From: Opitutaceae bacterium
Lineage (GTDB): Bacteria > Verrucomicrobiota > Verrucomicrobiia > Opitutales > Opitutaceae
Assembly (NCBI GenBank): GCA_028688225.1
Contig: JAQTYQ010000016.1
Span: forward strand, 1-64,000
Direction of reading: 5' to 3'
Length of the DNA stretch: 64,000 nt
Below are positions 17,376 to 26,477 of the stretch, piece after piece. Each line of letters begins with the position of its first letter. Position 1 is the stretch's first letter. Below the pieces are notes generated by a model. That model searched no databases, was not told the origin of the DNA, and was given only the letters and a program-made list of their open reading frames with translations. The position numbers and the translations under genes are program-made.

Positions 17376-18014
17376 ATGTCCAAAGTCGAAACCCTGCAAC
17401 GCCTCAAGGCCGGAAAAGTCATCGCCCTGATCCGGGCCGACGGTCCGGCCAGTCTGCTCGCATGCGCCCGCGCGCTGTCCGCCGGCGGACTCGACGCCAT
17501 CGAGCTCACCATGACGACGCCCGGCGCCATCGAGATGGTGGCCCGGGTGGCGCGCGAACTTCCCCACCTGGTGCTCGGCCTCGGCACAGTGCTGGACGCC
17601 GATACCGCGCGCGCCGGTATCGCCGCCGGCGCCCGGTTCATCGTGACTCCCGCGGTGCGGACGGCCGTCATTGCCGCCTGCCGCGAGCAGGACGTCCCGA
17701 TCCTCTGTGGCGCGCTGACCCCCACCGAGGCCGTCACGGCCTGGGAGCTTGGCGCCGACGTGATCAAGATTTTCCCCGCCGAGTTTTTCGGTCCCGCGTA
17801 TATCAGGTCGCTCAAGGCGCCGTTTCCCCAGATCGAATTCCTGCCGACGGGCGGCGTTACCCCCGAGACCGTCGGCGCATTCCTCCAAGCCGGCGCCTTC
17901 GCCACGGCCGCGGGCAGCGCGCTGGTCTCCGCGGCCGCGCTCAAGGCCGGCGACTGGGCGCAGATTACCGCCCGCGCCCGTCAGTTCGTCCAGGCCGCTG
18001 CGGCCGTGAATTGA
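17376..18014 (+). CDS. eda: 2-dehydro-3-deoxy-phosphogluconate (KDPG) aldolase
   Basis: 212 residues from ATG 17376, the usual family length. It splits KDPG to pyruvate and glyceraldehyde 3-phosphate, the last step of the Entner-Doudoroff and hexuronate routes. The Schiff-base lysine is Lys131 in DVIKIFPAEF and the general acid/base Glu43 lies in AIELTMTTPGA. The phosphate-binding LPTGGVTPETVGAFL is near 166-180. It is divergent from the sigma-factor gene across a 253-bp gap. It fits as the endpoint of the pathway begun by the ExuT-like and UxaE-like proteins; the dehydratase and kinase are not in this window. Confidence 0.95.
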   Translation: MSKVETLQRLKAGKVIALIRADGPASLLACARALSAGGLDAIELTMTTPGAIEMVARVARELPHLVLGLGTVLDADTARAGIAAGARFIVTPAVRTAVIAACREQDVPILCGALTPTEAVTAWELGADVIKIFPAEFFGPAYIRSLKAPFPQIEFLPTGGVTPETVGAFLQAGAFATAAGSALVSAAALKAGDWAQITARARQFVQAAAAVN

Positions 18015-18131
18015 TTCCCGGCGTCCGTCCGACCGCCCCCGATGGGCAGTTTCCTCCCGGGGCAAGCCGGCGCCAGATGGCTGGATCAAGGAGCCCAGAT
18101 GATGTAGATAGGTCGGCAGAGGAATCCGCCC

Positions 18132-18767
18132 ATGCACAAGCCATCGATTGTCTCATCGTTCGTCATATTCTTCTGCGCGACCCTGGCCGCGCAGGAACTG
18201 TCGCCGGTCGCCCTCCCCAAGCCACAGACGGATGGCGGCAAGCCGCTCATGCAGGCACTGCGGGACCGCGCGTCCCAGCGCGAGTTCGCTTCTGACGCGC
18301 TGTCGCCGCAGGTGTTGTCCAACCTGCTGTGGGCGGCCTGGGGTGTGAGCCGCCCCGAGTCCGGCAAGCGCACGGCGCCCTCGGCCATGAACCGCCAGGA
18401 GATGGACATCTATGTCGCGACAGCCGACGGCCTTTACCGGTATGAGGCGAAGGAGCACCGCCTGCAGCCAGTGACGAAGGACGACGTGCGCGCGCTGACT
18501 GGCACGCAGCCCTACGTGGGCACCGCGCCGGTGAATCTGATCTACGTCTCCCGCGCCGGCGGCGGTTCCGCCGAGGACCAGGCCATCTACGGAGGAGCCC
18601 ACGCCGGCTTCATCAGCGAGAACGTTTATCTCTTCTGCGCCTCCGAGGGCCTCGCCACCGTCGTCCGCGCCAGCATCAACCGCGAGGCGCTGGCGAAGGC
18701 GATGCAGCTCGGACCCGGGCAAAAAATCGTCCTGGCACAGACCATCGGCTATCCGAAGAAGAAATAG
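18132..18767 (+). CDS. Exported nitroreductase-family (SagB-like) protein
   Basis: 211 residues. Residues 1-20 are a signal peptide (SIVSSFVIFFCATLAAQ). The mature part starts with the nitroreductase FMN-contact segment MQALRDRASQREF (about 39-51), then LSNLLWAAWGV (about 62-72) and AGFISENVYLFCASEGLATV near the C-terminus. Family members use FMN to reduce small substrates. Periplasmic export of this fold is less common than cytoplasmic location. It is a single gene on the plus strand with 117 bp between it and the KDPG aldolase gene. Substrate unknown. Confidence 0.82.
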   Translation: MHKPSIVSSFVIFFCATLAAQELSPVALPKPQTDGGKPLMQALRDRASQREFASDALSPQVLSNLLWAAWGVSRPESGKRTAPSAMNRQEMDIYVATADGLYRYEAKEHRLQPVTKDDVRALTGTQPYVGTAPVNLIYVSRAGGGSAEDQAIYGGAHAGFISENVYLFCASEGLATVVRASINREALAKAMQLGPGQKIVLAQTIGYPKKK

Positions 18768-18917
18768 GTCAGCCACGGTCGTCCGCGAGGAGTGCTCGGT
18801 CGTCCACCCGTCTTCGCCAGAGGCTTCCGCCGTCGCTCTCCGGGCTGTGGCCCGACCAGATGGCGGGGGGCCCAAAAGACGGACCCTGTATTTTCAGACT
18901 GCGGCGCGCCGCGCCCG

Positions 18918-19370
18918 CTACCGCGTCACCCGGTGCTCCGGGTGCGCCGGCCTCTTGAGCTGCAAAAACCGGATCATTCCGGCGCCGAAACTTGGATTCG
19001 GCCGCTCGATGAAACCATACTTCGAGTAGAACGGCTCCTTCCCCTTGGCAGACATCAGACAAACCATGATCATATCCGATTCGATCGTCTGCAGAAACGC
19101 CATCACGCGATCCATCAGCGCGGTGCCGATTCCCTGGTGCTGGTATTCGGGATGGACGATCACATCCTGCACGTAGAAGGCATTGCCGCCGTCGCCGATT
19201 ATCCGCGCCACGCCGACCACCCGCCCAGCGTGCAACGCCTTGACGAAATACAGCGAATGCTTGATGGCGCGCTCCGCCGCCGGCAACGGGCGAATCGCGC
19301 CCCAACCAACACTCTCCCGGAGGGCGTTGAACTCCGCGACGGTCGGTGGCCGTTCCTCGTAGGCGATCAT
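18918..19370 (-). CDS. GNAT-family N-acetyltransferase
   Basis: 150 residues beginning [10 protein letters not shown]. The acetyl-CoA binding motif is VQDVIVHPEYQHQGIGTALMDRVM (about 67-90), with the Q/RxxGxG/A loop QHQGIG. EPFYSKYGFIERP near 115-128 is the usual C-terminal GNAT motif. Its ATG overlaps the ribF stop in an ATGA, so it is translationally coupled to the end of the truB-ribF unit. The acceptor substrate is unknown. Confidence 0.9.
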   Translation of the reverse strand: MIAYEERPPTVAEFNALRESVGWGAIRPLPAAERAIKHSLYFVKALHAGRVVGVARIIGDGGNAFYVQDVIVHPEYQHQGIGTALMDRVMAFLQTIESDMIMVCLMSAKGKEPFYSKYGFIERPNPSFGAGMIRFLQLKRPAHPEHRVTR

Positions 19371-20329
19371 GAGATCACCCGATTGTCTGGCAGCCTGAAA
19401 AACGCCACTGCCGCGGCGCGGTCGCGGGCGATCTGGGCGCGCAGCTGCTCCGTGTCGGCAAATTTCTGCTCCGGGCGGAGGAACTTGAGCCACTCGACCG
19501 TCACGCGGCTGCCCGTCGACAAGGGGCACTCCCCAAGCACATGCACCTCGAGCAGCGGGCCGCCGGCCGGGCCCACGGTCGGGCGCAGGCCGTAATTGGC
19601 CACGCCGGGCAGGGCGGCGGGCATCCGCTCGCCGGCAATGCGCACCGCGTAAACGCCGTGGCGCGGCTGCAACTCCGGCTGCCAGGGCACGTTGAGCGTG
19701 GGGAAGCCGAGGGTGCGCCCCAGCCGCCGGCCGGACACGACCTCGCCCTCCGCGAAATAGGAATAACCGAGCAGCATGTTGGCCTCCTCCAGCCGGCCCG
19801 CCTTGAGACCGTCGCGGATGCGCGTGCTGCTGATGGGTTCGCCGTTGTACTGCATGCGCGGGACGCTGACCACGGACACCTGGTGCGTCCCCGCCTCGGC
19901 CAGCAGCAGAGCGACGTCGCCGCGGCGGCCGGCACCGAAACGCCAGTTTTCTCCCACATAAACCCCCGCCAGCTGCGGCAGGTGGCGCTGCAGGTGTGGC
20001 AGGAACTCCTGCGCCGTGATCCGCGCGAACGCCGGTGTGAACGGCTGCTCGATGACGGCATCCACGCCCAGTCGGAACAGGACCCGGGCCTTCATCTCCG
20101 GGCTCATGAGCATGGGCGTGCGCTCCGCCGGATGGAACACCGCGCTCGGGTGCGGCCAGAAGGTCAGCACGCCGGCCAGTCCGTCGCAGCGGCGCGCGGT
20201 ATGGACGGCCGACTCGATGACTGCCTGGTGGCCGAGGTGGACGCCGTCGAACATGCCGATGGCGAGGTGCAGCGGACGCGGCGGCAGGTGGATGCCGTCC
20301 AGACCGGGAAGGTGTGCGGGCAGGCTCAC
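19367..20329 (-). CDS. ribF: Bifunctional riboflavin kinase / FAD synthetase
   Basis: 320 residues from GTG 20329, whose GTGA overlaps the truB stop; the open frame continues upstream only as a shadow of truB. The N-terminal nucleotidyltransferase domain shows [16 protein letters not shown] (about 22-37), the HxGH-type motif; [19 protein letters not shown] (about 155-173) belongs to the same domain. The C-terminal riboflavin kinase domain shows [14 protein letters not shown] (about 190-204). It makes FMN and FAD. Position after truB is the standard nusA-infB-rbfA-truB-ribF order. Confidence 0.96.
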   Translation of the reverse strand: MSLPAHLPGLDGIHLPPRPLHLAIGMFDGVHLGHQAVIESAVHTARRCDGLAGVLTFWPHPSAVFHPAERTPMLMSPEMKARVLFRLGVDAVIEQPFTPAFARITAQEFLPHLQRHLPQLAGVYVGENWRFGAGRRGDVALLLAEAGTHQVSVVSVPRMQYNGEPISSTRIRDGLKAGRLEEANMLLGYSYFAEGEVVSGRRLGRTLGFPTLNVPWQPELQPRHGVYAVRIAGERMPAALPGVANYGLRPTVGPAGGPLLEVHVLGECPLSTGSRVTVEWLKFLRPEQKFADTEQLRAQIARDRAAAVAFFRLPDNRVIS

Positions 20330-21051
20330 GCGGCGAAACTCGGCACCACCTCGTAGACGGGCAGCAGCCGCTTGGCGATCTCGGGCACGGGCAGCCGCTC
20401 GATCTCCTCCAGCGGCAGCGCGGCGTCGATCCGGAACTTGTCGGTGGCCGTGCGGCGCAGCGCGCTCAGATGCGCCCCGCAGCCGAGCTTCTGCCCGAGG
20501 TCGTGCGCCAGGGTGCGCACATAGGTGCCCTTGCTGCAACGCAGGCGGAAGTCGAGGTGCGGCAGGGCGAAGCGGGTCAGCTCGTAGGCCGACACCCGGA
20601 TGAACCGCGGCTCGCGGACCACCTCCTCGCCCCGGCGCGCCTTCTTGTAGAGCGGCACCCCGTCGATCTTGATGGCGGAAAACATCGGCGGCGTCTGGTA
20701 CTGGTCGCCGAGAAACGCCTGCATGGCCGTGCGCACCTGCTCCTCGGTGAGCGCCGACACCGGCCGCGTCTCCATGACCTCGCCGTCGGCATCCTGGGAG
20801 TTGGTGGTCCGGCCGAGCTCGATCGTGCCCTCGTATTCCTTGTCGAGGTTGGTCAGATATTGCGAGATGCGCGTGGCCCGGCCGACCAGCATGATGAGCA
20901 GGCCGGTCGCCATCGGATCGAGCGTGCCGGCGTGGCCGATGCGTTTCATGGCGAGCTTGCGGCGCAGGCGCGCGACCACGTCGTGCGAGGTGAAGCCGCG
21001 GGGCTTGTCCACCAGCAGGATGCCTTCGAGTTCCTTGGGTTTGCCGAGCAT
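20326..21051 (-). CDS. truB: tRNA pseudouridine-55 synthase
   Basis: 241 residues from ATG 21051 ([19 protein letters not shown]). The catalytic Asp45 lies in [14 protein letters not shown] (about 39-52). KTYE-equivalent [10 protein letters not shown] and [13 protein letters not shown] further on are family signatures. It makes pseudouridine 55 in the T-loop of elongator tRNAs. The protein is near the short end for TruB and has little or no C-terminal PUA domain. It overlaps ribF by 4 bp. Confidence 0.96.
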   Translation of the reverse strand: MLGKPKELEGILLVDKPRGFTSHDVVARLRRKLAMKRIGHAGTLDPMATGLLIMLVGRATRISQYLTNLDKEYEGTIELGRTTNSQDADGEVMETRPVSALTEEQVRTAMQAFLGDQYQTPPMFSAIKIDGVPLYKKARRGEEVVREPRFIRVSAYELTRFALPHLDFRLRCSKGTYVRTLAHDLGQKLGCGAHLSALRRTATDKFRIDAALPLEEIERLPVPEIAKRLLPVYEVVPSFAA

Positions 21052-21245
21052 GGGAGGGGAATATTTTTGCCGCCGGGTGGAACCATCACCCAAGGACGGC
21101 GGGATGCAATGCCGTTTCTTCGGCGTTCTGGCCATCTTTTTCCCGGGCCGGCGGGTGCAAGCTTGCGTTTGATTTCATCGCGACTCCCCCCTAGTAATGG
21201 GCATCATCGTTTCCGGAAGCCCCGGTCCGCCACCTCTCCACCCCA

Positions 21246-22232
21246 ATGAAAATACGCCTCCTTGCCCCCCTCGCAGTGCTCGCCGCCCTCGCGGTTGCCG
21301 CCGCTCCCGCCCGCGCCTCCCTCTCTGATCTGCTCAAGCCCGGCACCGCGACCAAGACCTCCGACGACACCGGCGGCTCGAAAATGCCCGAATACAAGGG
21401 CGTGAAACACGCCCTCGGCGTCGTTGATTTCGAAAACCAAAACGGCTTCTTCCCGGAGTCGGACCTGAGCCAGAATTTCCGCCTCATGCTTGAATCGGCC
21501 CTCTTCGCGACCAACCGCTTCGTCCTGCTCGAGCGCGAGAAGCTGGACACCGTGATGCAGGAGCAGGATCTGCAGGCGAGCGGTCGCGCCGCCAAGGCCG
21601 CCAACGTGGCCCAGACCGGCAAGCTGCGCAGCGCCCACTACCTGGCCACGGGCAAGATCATCGAGGCCGCCACGAATACCTCGGGCGACGGCGGCGGCCT
21701 GAACATCAAGGGCATCCATCTCGGCGGCTCTTCCGCCAAGTCGCACGTCGTGGTCGTCGTCAAGCTGGTTGACACGACGTCCGGCCAGGTTGTGGCCGAG
21801 GAGCGCATCCGCGGCGAGGCCGGCAAGACCAGTCTCAAACTCGGTTATTCCGGAGGCAACGTCGGGGGCAGCCTCAGCTCCTTCGCCAAGACGCCCCTGG
21901 GCGAGGCCGCGCAGGACTGCATCAACCGGGCCGTGAAATTCATCGCCGAAAAGATGGAAGGCACGCCGATCGAAGGGACCGTCGTCGGCGTCTCTGGCGA
22001 TCAGATCATTGTCAGCCTGGGTCAGAACTACGGCATCGCCTCCGGCCAGACCTTCATCGTGCGCAAGAAAGGCGAAGAGCTCACCGACCCCGACACCGGC
22101 GAGATCCTCGGCTCCAGCGAGGGCGAGCTGGTCGGCACGCTGCAAGTGGCCAGTCCCCGGGACAAGGTCTCCTACTGCAAGCTGGTCGACGGCAAGATGC
22201 CCGCCCGCGGCGACACCGTGGTGGTGAAGTAA
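21246..22232 (+). CDS. CsgG/HfaB-like lipoprotein-family assembly protein
   Basis: 328 residues with a signal peptide of about 24 residues (LLAPLAVLAALAVAAAPARA). The domain about 50-240 resembles CsgG/HfaB: LGVVDFENQNGFF, FRLMLESALFATNRFVLLEREKLDTVMQEQDLQ, AHYLATGKIIEA and VVVVVKLVDTTSGQVV. CsgG forms outer-membrane secretion pores for curli; relatives of this kind act in surface assembly. The lipobox Cys of true CsgG is absent, so it is probably soluble periplasmic or a peripheral outer-membrane protein. The C-terminal 80 residues (GTVVGVSGDQIIVSLGQNYGI) form an extra beta domain. It is encoded against the flanking nrnA and truB genes. Confidence 0.8.
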   Translation: MKIRLLAPLAVLAALAVAAAPARASLSDLLKPGTATKTSDDTGGSKMPEYKGVKHALGVVDFENQNGFFPESDLSQNFRLMLESALFATNRFVLLEREKLDTVMQEQDLQASGRAAKAANVAQTGKLRSAHYLATGKIIEAATNTSGDGGGLNIKGIHLGGSSAKSHVVVVVKLVDTTSGQVVAEERIRGEAGKTSLKLGYSGGNVGGSLSSFAKTPLGEAAQDCINRAVKFIAEKMEGTPIEGTVVGVSGDQIIVSLGQNYGIASGQTFIVRKKGEELTDPDTGEILGSSEGELVGTLQVASPRDKVSYCKLVDGKMPARGDTVVVK

Positions 22233-22272
22233 TCCCCCCGGCGGGCCTTGGTTTAGCCCGGTCCTCCGCCGG

Positions 22273-23277
22273 TCAGCGCCGGCCGGCGTCGACCGTGCGG
22301 ATCTGTTTTTCCAGCGCCGCCACCAGCCGCGGGTAAAACGAGTCCAGCTTCCCGCCCTTGACATTGAAACCGGCCGCGCACGCGTGGCCGCCGCCGCCAA
22401 ACTGGCCGGCAACCAGATCGAGCCGGTAGGCCGGATCCTTGGCCCGCAGGCTGCCCTTGATGCCCTCGGGCCGTTCCTCGATGAGGGCGCCGATGTCGAC
22501 GCCGTCAATGGCGCGGGCGTAATCCACCATGCCTTCGGTGTCCTCGGGCAGCGTGCCGGTGTCGGCGAACACGCCGTCGGGCAGCAGCCCGATGCAGACC
22601 CGGCCGCCGCACTCGCGCCGCAACGAGGCGAGGAACCGCTGCAGGAGCTGCAGCTTGCCGGCCGTCTCCCGTTCATACAGTTCGTAGCCCGCCTCCGCGG
22701 GACTGGCGCCGCGGGCCAGCAGCTCCGCGGCCAGCAGGAAGGTGCGGCGCGAGGTCGAGTTGAAGCGGAACTGGCCCGTGTCGGTGAGGATGCCGACGTA
22801 CAGCGCCTGCGCGGTCGCGGCGTCGACGGGCAGCCCGTTGTCGAACAGCATGCCCGCCAGGATTTCCGCGGTCGCGGCGGAAGCCGGATCGACAAAATTG
22901 TGCCGGGCGAAACCGTCGTGGGACAGGTGATGGTCGATGGCTCCGAACGGCGCGGGGAAACGCGCCTTCAGCGCCTGGCCCGCACGATCATGGTCGGCAC
23001 AGTCGACAAACACCGCCACGTGATCGTCGGCCGCAAATCCGGCCGGACGCAGGAAGGTCAGCCCGCCGACGAGGAACTCCAGCCGCCGCGGGACCGGATC
23101 GGGATTCAGGCACACGACCTCATGGCCCCGGGCCCGGAGCATCCGGGCCAGCGCCACCTGGGAGCCGATGCAATCCCCGTCCGGGCGCGCGTGGCCGACG
23201 ACCGCAATCTTGCGCCCACGCAGCTGGGCCATGAATCCGGCAAACCGGGGCGAAAATTCGGGATAGAAGGTTTCCAT
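22273..23277 (-). CDS. nrnA: DHH-family phosphoesterase, NrnA-like oligoribonuclease / pAp phosphatase
   Basis: 334 residues. Motif I GHARPDGDCIGSQVAL (about 28-43), motif II VDCAD (about 91-95), DHHLSH (about 116-121) and the DHHA1 motif GGGGHACAAGF near 300. These coordinate Mn ions for hydrolysis of nano-RNA and pAp. It takes the usual position in the rbfA-truB interval. The 181-bp gap to rbfA holds a CACGGAT-type repeat. Confidence 0.92.
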   Translation of the reverse strand: METFYPEFSPRFAGFMAQLRGRKIAVVGHARPDGDCIGSQVALARMLRARGHEVVCLNPDPVPRRLEFLVGGLTFLRPAGFAADDHVAVFVDCADHDRAGQALKARFPAPFGAIDHHLSHDGFARHNFVDPASAATAEILAGMLFDNGLPVDAATAQALYVGILTDTGQFRFNSTSRRTFLLAAELLARGASPAEAGYELYERETAGKLQLLQRFLASLRRECGGRVCIGLLPDGVFADTGTLPEDTEGMVDYARAIDGVDIGALIEERPEGIKGSLRAKDPAYRLDLVAGQFGGGGHACAAGFNVKGGKLDSFYPRLVAALEKQIRTVDAGRR

Positions 23278-23297
23278 CAGTTCAAGCGCTCTTCATC

Positions 23298-23325
23298 ACC
23301 ACGGATTGCACGGATGGGTGCGGAT
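23298..23325 (+). repeat. CACGGAT-type dispersed repeat, copy 1
   Basis: A 28-bp tract built on the word CACGGAT or variants (ACCACGGATTGCACGGATGG and on). It matches at 25 of 28 positions the reverse complement of 53502-53529. It is the only recognisable content of the nrnA-rbfA gap. Confidence 0.7.
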
Positions 23326-23458
23326 GATTCTGATCTCCTTCCGGGCAAAACGAGGAATTCCAGGAAAACCGCAGGGGATCGAATCCGGCCAGGTCCTGAG
23401 TTGCTCTCAATATGTCTCTGGAGGGCATCGGCGTCATCTAGGTAATCCGCGGTCAAAA

Positions 23459-23818
23459 CTAGGACGCCGGGCCGGAGGCCGGCGGGCGTTCGATCTCGTC
23501 CAGAATCTGGTTCACCCGGGTGCCGCGCGCGGGTGCGACGTCGTGAATGAACTCGAACCGGGGCACGTTCTTGAGGACGATCTGCCGGCCGACCACGTGG
23601 CGGATCTCACCCATTTTCTCCTGCAGCCAGCGGCCGCAGGCTTCCTCCGCCTCCTTGCCGCCGAGCACGGAGTAGAAAACGCGCCCGTCGTGGAGGTCGG
23701 GCGACACCACCACGCCGGTGATGGTGATCCGCACCGCCTCGCTCTGGTAGCGCGTGTGCAGGTAGGCGCTGATTTCGCGCTGGATAAGCTCGCTGACGCG
23801 CAGGATGCGGTTGGACAT
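23459..23818 (-). CDS. rbfA: 30S ribosome-binding factor A
   Basis: 119 residues, normal size. NRILRVSELIQREISAYLHT at the N-terminus and VVVSPDLHDGRVFYSVLGG are typical of RbfA, a KH-fold factor that binds helix 1 of 16S rRNA in late 30S assembly. The C-terminus (VPRFEFIHDVAPARGTRVNQILDEIE) matches too. It follows infB with a 150-bp gap occupied by an imperfect inverted repeat. Confidence 0.94.
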   Translation of the reverse strand: MSNRILRVSELIQREISAYLHTRYQSEAVRITITGVVVSPDLHDGRVFYSVLGGKEAEEACGRWLQEKMGEIRHVVGRQIVLKNVPRFEFIHDVAPARGTRVNQILDEIERPPASGPAS

Positions 23819-23819
23819 A

Positions 23820-23968
23820 GGATTTCGGATAGCGGATACCGGATACCGGAAAGATCAATCAGAAAGCCGGCGCGGCCGGCCGCGCGGACAAACGGCAGCA
23901 TGCCGTCACTCTGCTCCACCGATCCCCCCCGGCATCCCCTTTCCGGTTTCCGGTATCCCCGATCCGGT
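23820..23968. repeat. Word-like inverted repeat between infB and rbfA
   Basis: Two tracts of degenerate CCGGA/TACC words face each other: arm GGATACCGGATACCGGAAAG at 23834-23853 and its reverse complement at 23939-23958 with 19 of 20 positions matching, 85 bp apart. The outer flanks repeat GGATTTCGGATA and ATCCGGTTT. The same vocabulary recurs at 32013-32105 and inside genes at 55637-55735 and 58497-58605. Confidence 0.8.
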
Positions 23969-26425
23969 TTACAGGGAGGCCCGGACCTTCTGGATCTCCA
24001 GGCACTCGATGACGTCGCCCTCCTTGTAACCGTCGAAGCCGTCCAGGCGGATGCCGCATTCCAGGCCGGCCCGCACCTCGTTGGCGTCGTCCTTGAAACG
24101 GCGGAGCGTGCCCACGCGGCCCTCGAACACGACCTCCTTGCCCCGGCGCACGCGGGCGGCGGCGTTGCGGTTGATCTTGCCCTCGGTGACGAGGCAGCCG
24201 GCCACGAAACCCTTCGCCACCGGGAAGATCTGGCGCACCTCGGCCGCGCCCTGTTTGATCTCGCGCAGGTCGGGTTCGAGCAGGTCGGCCATCATTTCAC
24301 GCACCTTGTCGCCCAGTTCGTAGATGATTTCAAAGGTTTCCACGCGCACGCCGTGGTGTTTCGCGAGCGGGGTGACGCCGTTCTCCAGCTTGGTGTTGAA
24401 GCCGACGATGACCGCGCCGGCAGCGCCGGCCATGAGCGCATCGTTCTTGCTGATCATGCCCACCTCGGCGGAGACAATCTCGAGGGAGACCTTCTGGCTC
24501 TTGATGCCTTCGAGGATGTTGCGCAGGGCCTCGATGGAACCGGAGACGTCGCCTTTCAGCACGAGGCGCAGCGTCTTTTGCTGGGCCGCGGCGATCTCGG
24601 CGAACAGCTTCTCCACGGAGACTTCCTTCGGTTTCGAGTCGAACGTGACCGTCTCCTTCTTGAGGCGCTCCTGCTCCTCCTCGGCCAGCCGCTCGGCCTC
24701 GCGGGCGTTCTTCACGGCCCGGAAGGCCGCCCCGGTATCGGGCGTGCCCGACCAGCCGATGATCTTCACGGGGGTGGAGGGCGGCGCCTCCTTCACGGTT
24801 TCGCCCCGGTCGTCGAACATGGCGCGCACCTTGGCGTAATACGGACCGCACACGATGGCGTCGCCCGTCGCCAGCGTGCCGCGCTGCACGATGACCGTGG
24901 CGGTCGGACCGCGACCGACGTCGATCTGCGACTCGATGACGACGCCGGCGGCCTCGGCCTTGGGATTGGCCTTCAGCTCCAGCACCTCGGCCTGGAGCAG
25001 GATGTAGTCGAGCAGCTCGTTGACACCTTCGCCCTTGATGGCGGTCACGGGCACGGTGATAGTCTGGCCGCCCCAGTCCTCGGGCGGAATGCCGCGCTCC
25101 TGCATCTGGGCCTTCACGCGATCGAGGTTGGCGCCCTTCATGTCCATCTTGTTGACCGCGACGATGAGCGTGACCTTGGCGTTCTGCACATGCTTCAGGG
25201 CCTCGTCGGTCTGCGGCATGAACCCGTCGTCGGCCGCCACCACCAGCACGGCGATGTCGGTCACGCTGGCGCCGCGGGCGCGCATCTTGTTGAAGGCGGC
25301 GTGGCCGGGTGTGTCGAGAAAGGTGATCGGGTGGCCCTTGAACTCCACCTGGTAGGCGCCGATGTGCTGGGTGATGCCGCCCGCCTCGCCCGCCGCCACG
25401 TGGGCCTTGCGGATGGCGTCGAGCAGCGAAGTCTTGCCGTGGTCGACGTGACCGAGGATGCACACCACCGGCGGACGCGGCCGGAGAAACTTGGACTCGT
25501 CCTCCACGGGCTTTTCCACCTTCTCCTTGGGCGCGGCCGGGGCCGCCGCCTCGCCGCGGTGCTTGATCTCGAGCAGGCAGCCATGCCGCTCGGCGATCTG
25601 CTGGGCCACCGTCTCCTCGATGCTCTGGTTCATCGAGGCGAAGATCCCCATCTCCATCAACTCGGAGATGAGCTTGAAGGGCTTGAGGCCGAGTGCCGTC
25701 GCAAAATCGCGCACGATGACCGGCGGCTTCAGATGGATGATTTTCACATCGCCGGAGGCGGTCACGGTGACGGACGGCGTCACGACGACCGGGGGCACCG
25801 GCGGCGCGGCAAACGGCCGGGAGACGGACGGAGGCATCGGCGGCGCCTGGGGCCGGGCCGGGGGCGAAGGGGGCGAGGCCGCTGGCGGGATCGGGGCGGC
25901 CACGGGGGCCGGGCGCGCCACGGGAGTCGGTGCGGCCGGGACCGGCGGCCGGATCGGCGGCGGGGGCGAAACGGTCACCGGCGGCCGGCTCACGGACGGG
26001 ACCACGACCGGGGGTCGGACCGGCGCCCGCATGCCCGGCGGCATCGCCGGACGGGGAGCCGGAAACACAACCTGCGGACGGCTGGCCTTGGCCAGCTCCT
26101 CCTTCTCGCGGGCAATATCCTGCGCGGATTTGACGAAGGCACCCGTCGGCATCCGCGTGGTGAAAGTGTACGGCTTCCCCGCCGGCTCCACGGCGACCCC
26201 GGCCGTTGCATCCGCCCCAACGCGCTCCGGCGCGACCGCGGGAACGCCGGCGGCCTCGGGCTCCGCCGGCTTGGGCCCAAATTCCTGCTCCAGCGACTCC
26301 GCCGTGATCTTGTCGATCGTGCTCGAAACCGTTTTGACGGGGTAGTCGCGTCCCTTCAACAAGGTCAGCAGATCCTTGTTATCCATGCCGATTTTTTTGG
26401 CGAGTTCGTGGAGGCGAATACTCAT
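23969..26425 (-). CDS. infB: Translation initiation factor IF-2
   Basis: 818 residues from ATG 26425 (MSIRLHELAKKIGMDNKDLL), the standard IF2-N start. The N-terminal IF2-N domain is followed by a Pro/Ala/Val-rich linker (about 120-215). The G domain has GHVDHGKTSLLDAI near 322 (G1), DTPGHAAF (G3) and NKMD (G4). Domains II-IV follow, ending ECGIRLDGFDGYKEGDVIECLEIQ. It places fMet-tRNA on the 30S subunit. It lies 52 bp after nusA in one operon. Confidence 0.98.
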   Translation of the reverse strand: MSIRLHELAKKIGMDNKDLLTLLKGRDYPVKTVSSTIDKITAESLEQEFGPKPAEPEAAGVPAVAPERVGADATAGVAVEPAGKPYTFTTRMPTGAFVKSAQDIAREKEELAKASRPQVVFPAPRPAMPPGMRAPVRPPVVVPSVSRPPVTVSPPPPIRPPVPAAPTPVARPAPVAAPIPPAASPPSPPARPQAPPMPPSVSRPFAAPPVPPVVVTPSVTVTASGDVKIIHLKPPVIVRDFATALGLKPFKLISELMEMGIFASMNQSIEETVAQQIAERHGCLLEIKHRGEAAAPAAPKEKVEKPVEDESKFLRPRPPVVCILGHVDHGKTSLLDAIRKAHVAAGEAGGITQHIGAYQVEFKGHPITFLDTPGHAAFNKMRARGASVTDIAVLVVAADDGFMPQTDEALKHVQNAKVTLIVAVNKMDMKGANLDRVKAQMQERGIPPEDWGGQTITVPVTAIKGEGVNELLDYILLQAEVLELKANPKAEAAGVVIESQIDVGRGPTATVIVQRGTLATGDAIVCGPYYAKVRAMFDDRGETVKEAPPSTPVKIIGWSGTPDTGAAFRAVKNAREAERLAEEEQERLKKETVTFDSKPKEVSVEKLFAEIAAAQQKTLRLVLKGDVSGSIEALRNILEGIKSQKVSLEIVSAEVGMISKNDALMAGAAGAVIVGFNTKLENGVTPLAKHHGVRVETFEIIYELGDKVREMMADLLEPDLREIKQGAAEVRQIFPVAKGFVAGCLVTEGKINRNAAARVRRGKEVVFEGRVGTLRRFKDDANEVRAGLECGIRLDGFDGYKEGDVIECLEIQKVRASL

Positions 26426-26477
26426 CAGGTGGCGGGTCGGTGGCGGGCGGGAAACGGAAGCGGGACGCAGGGATTGA

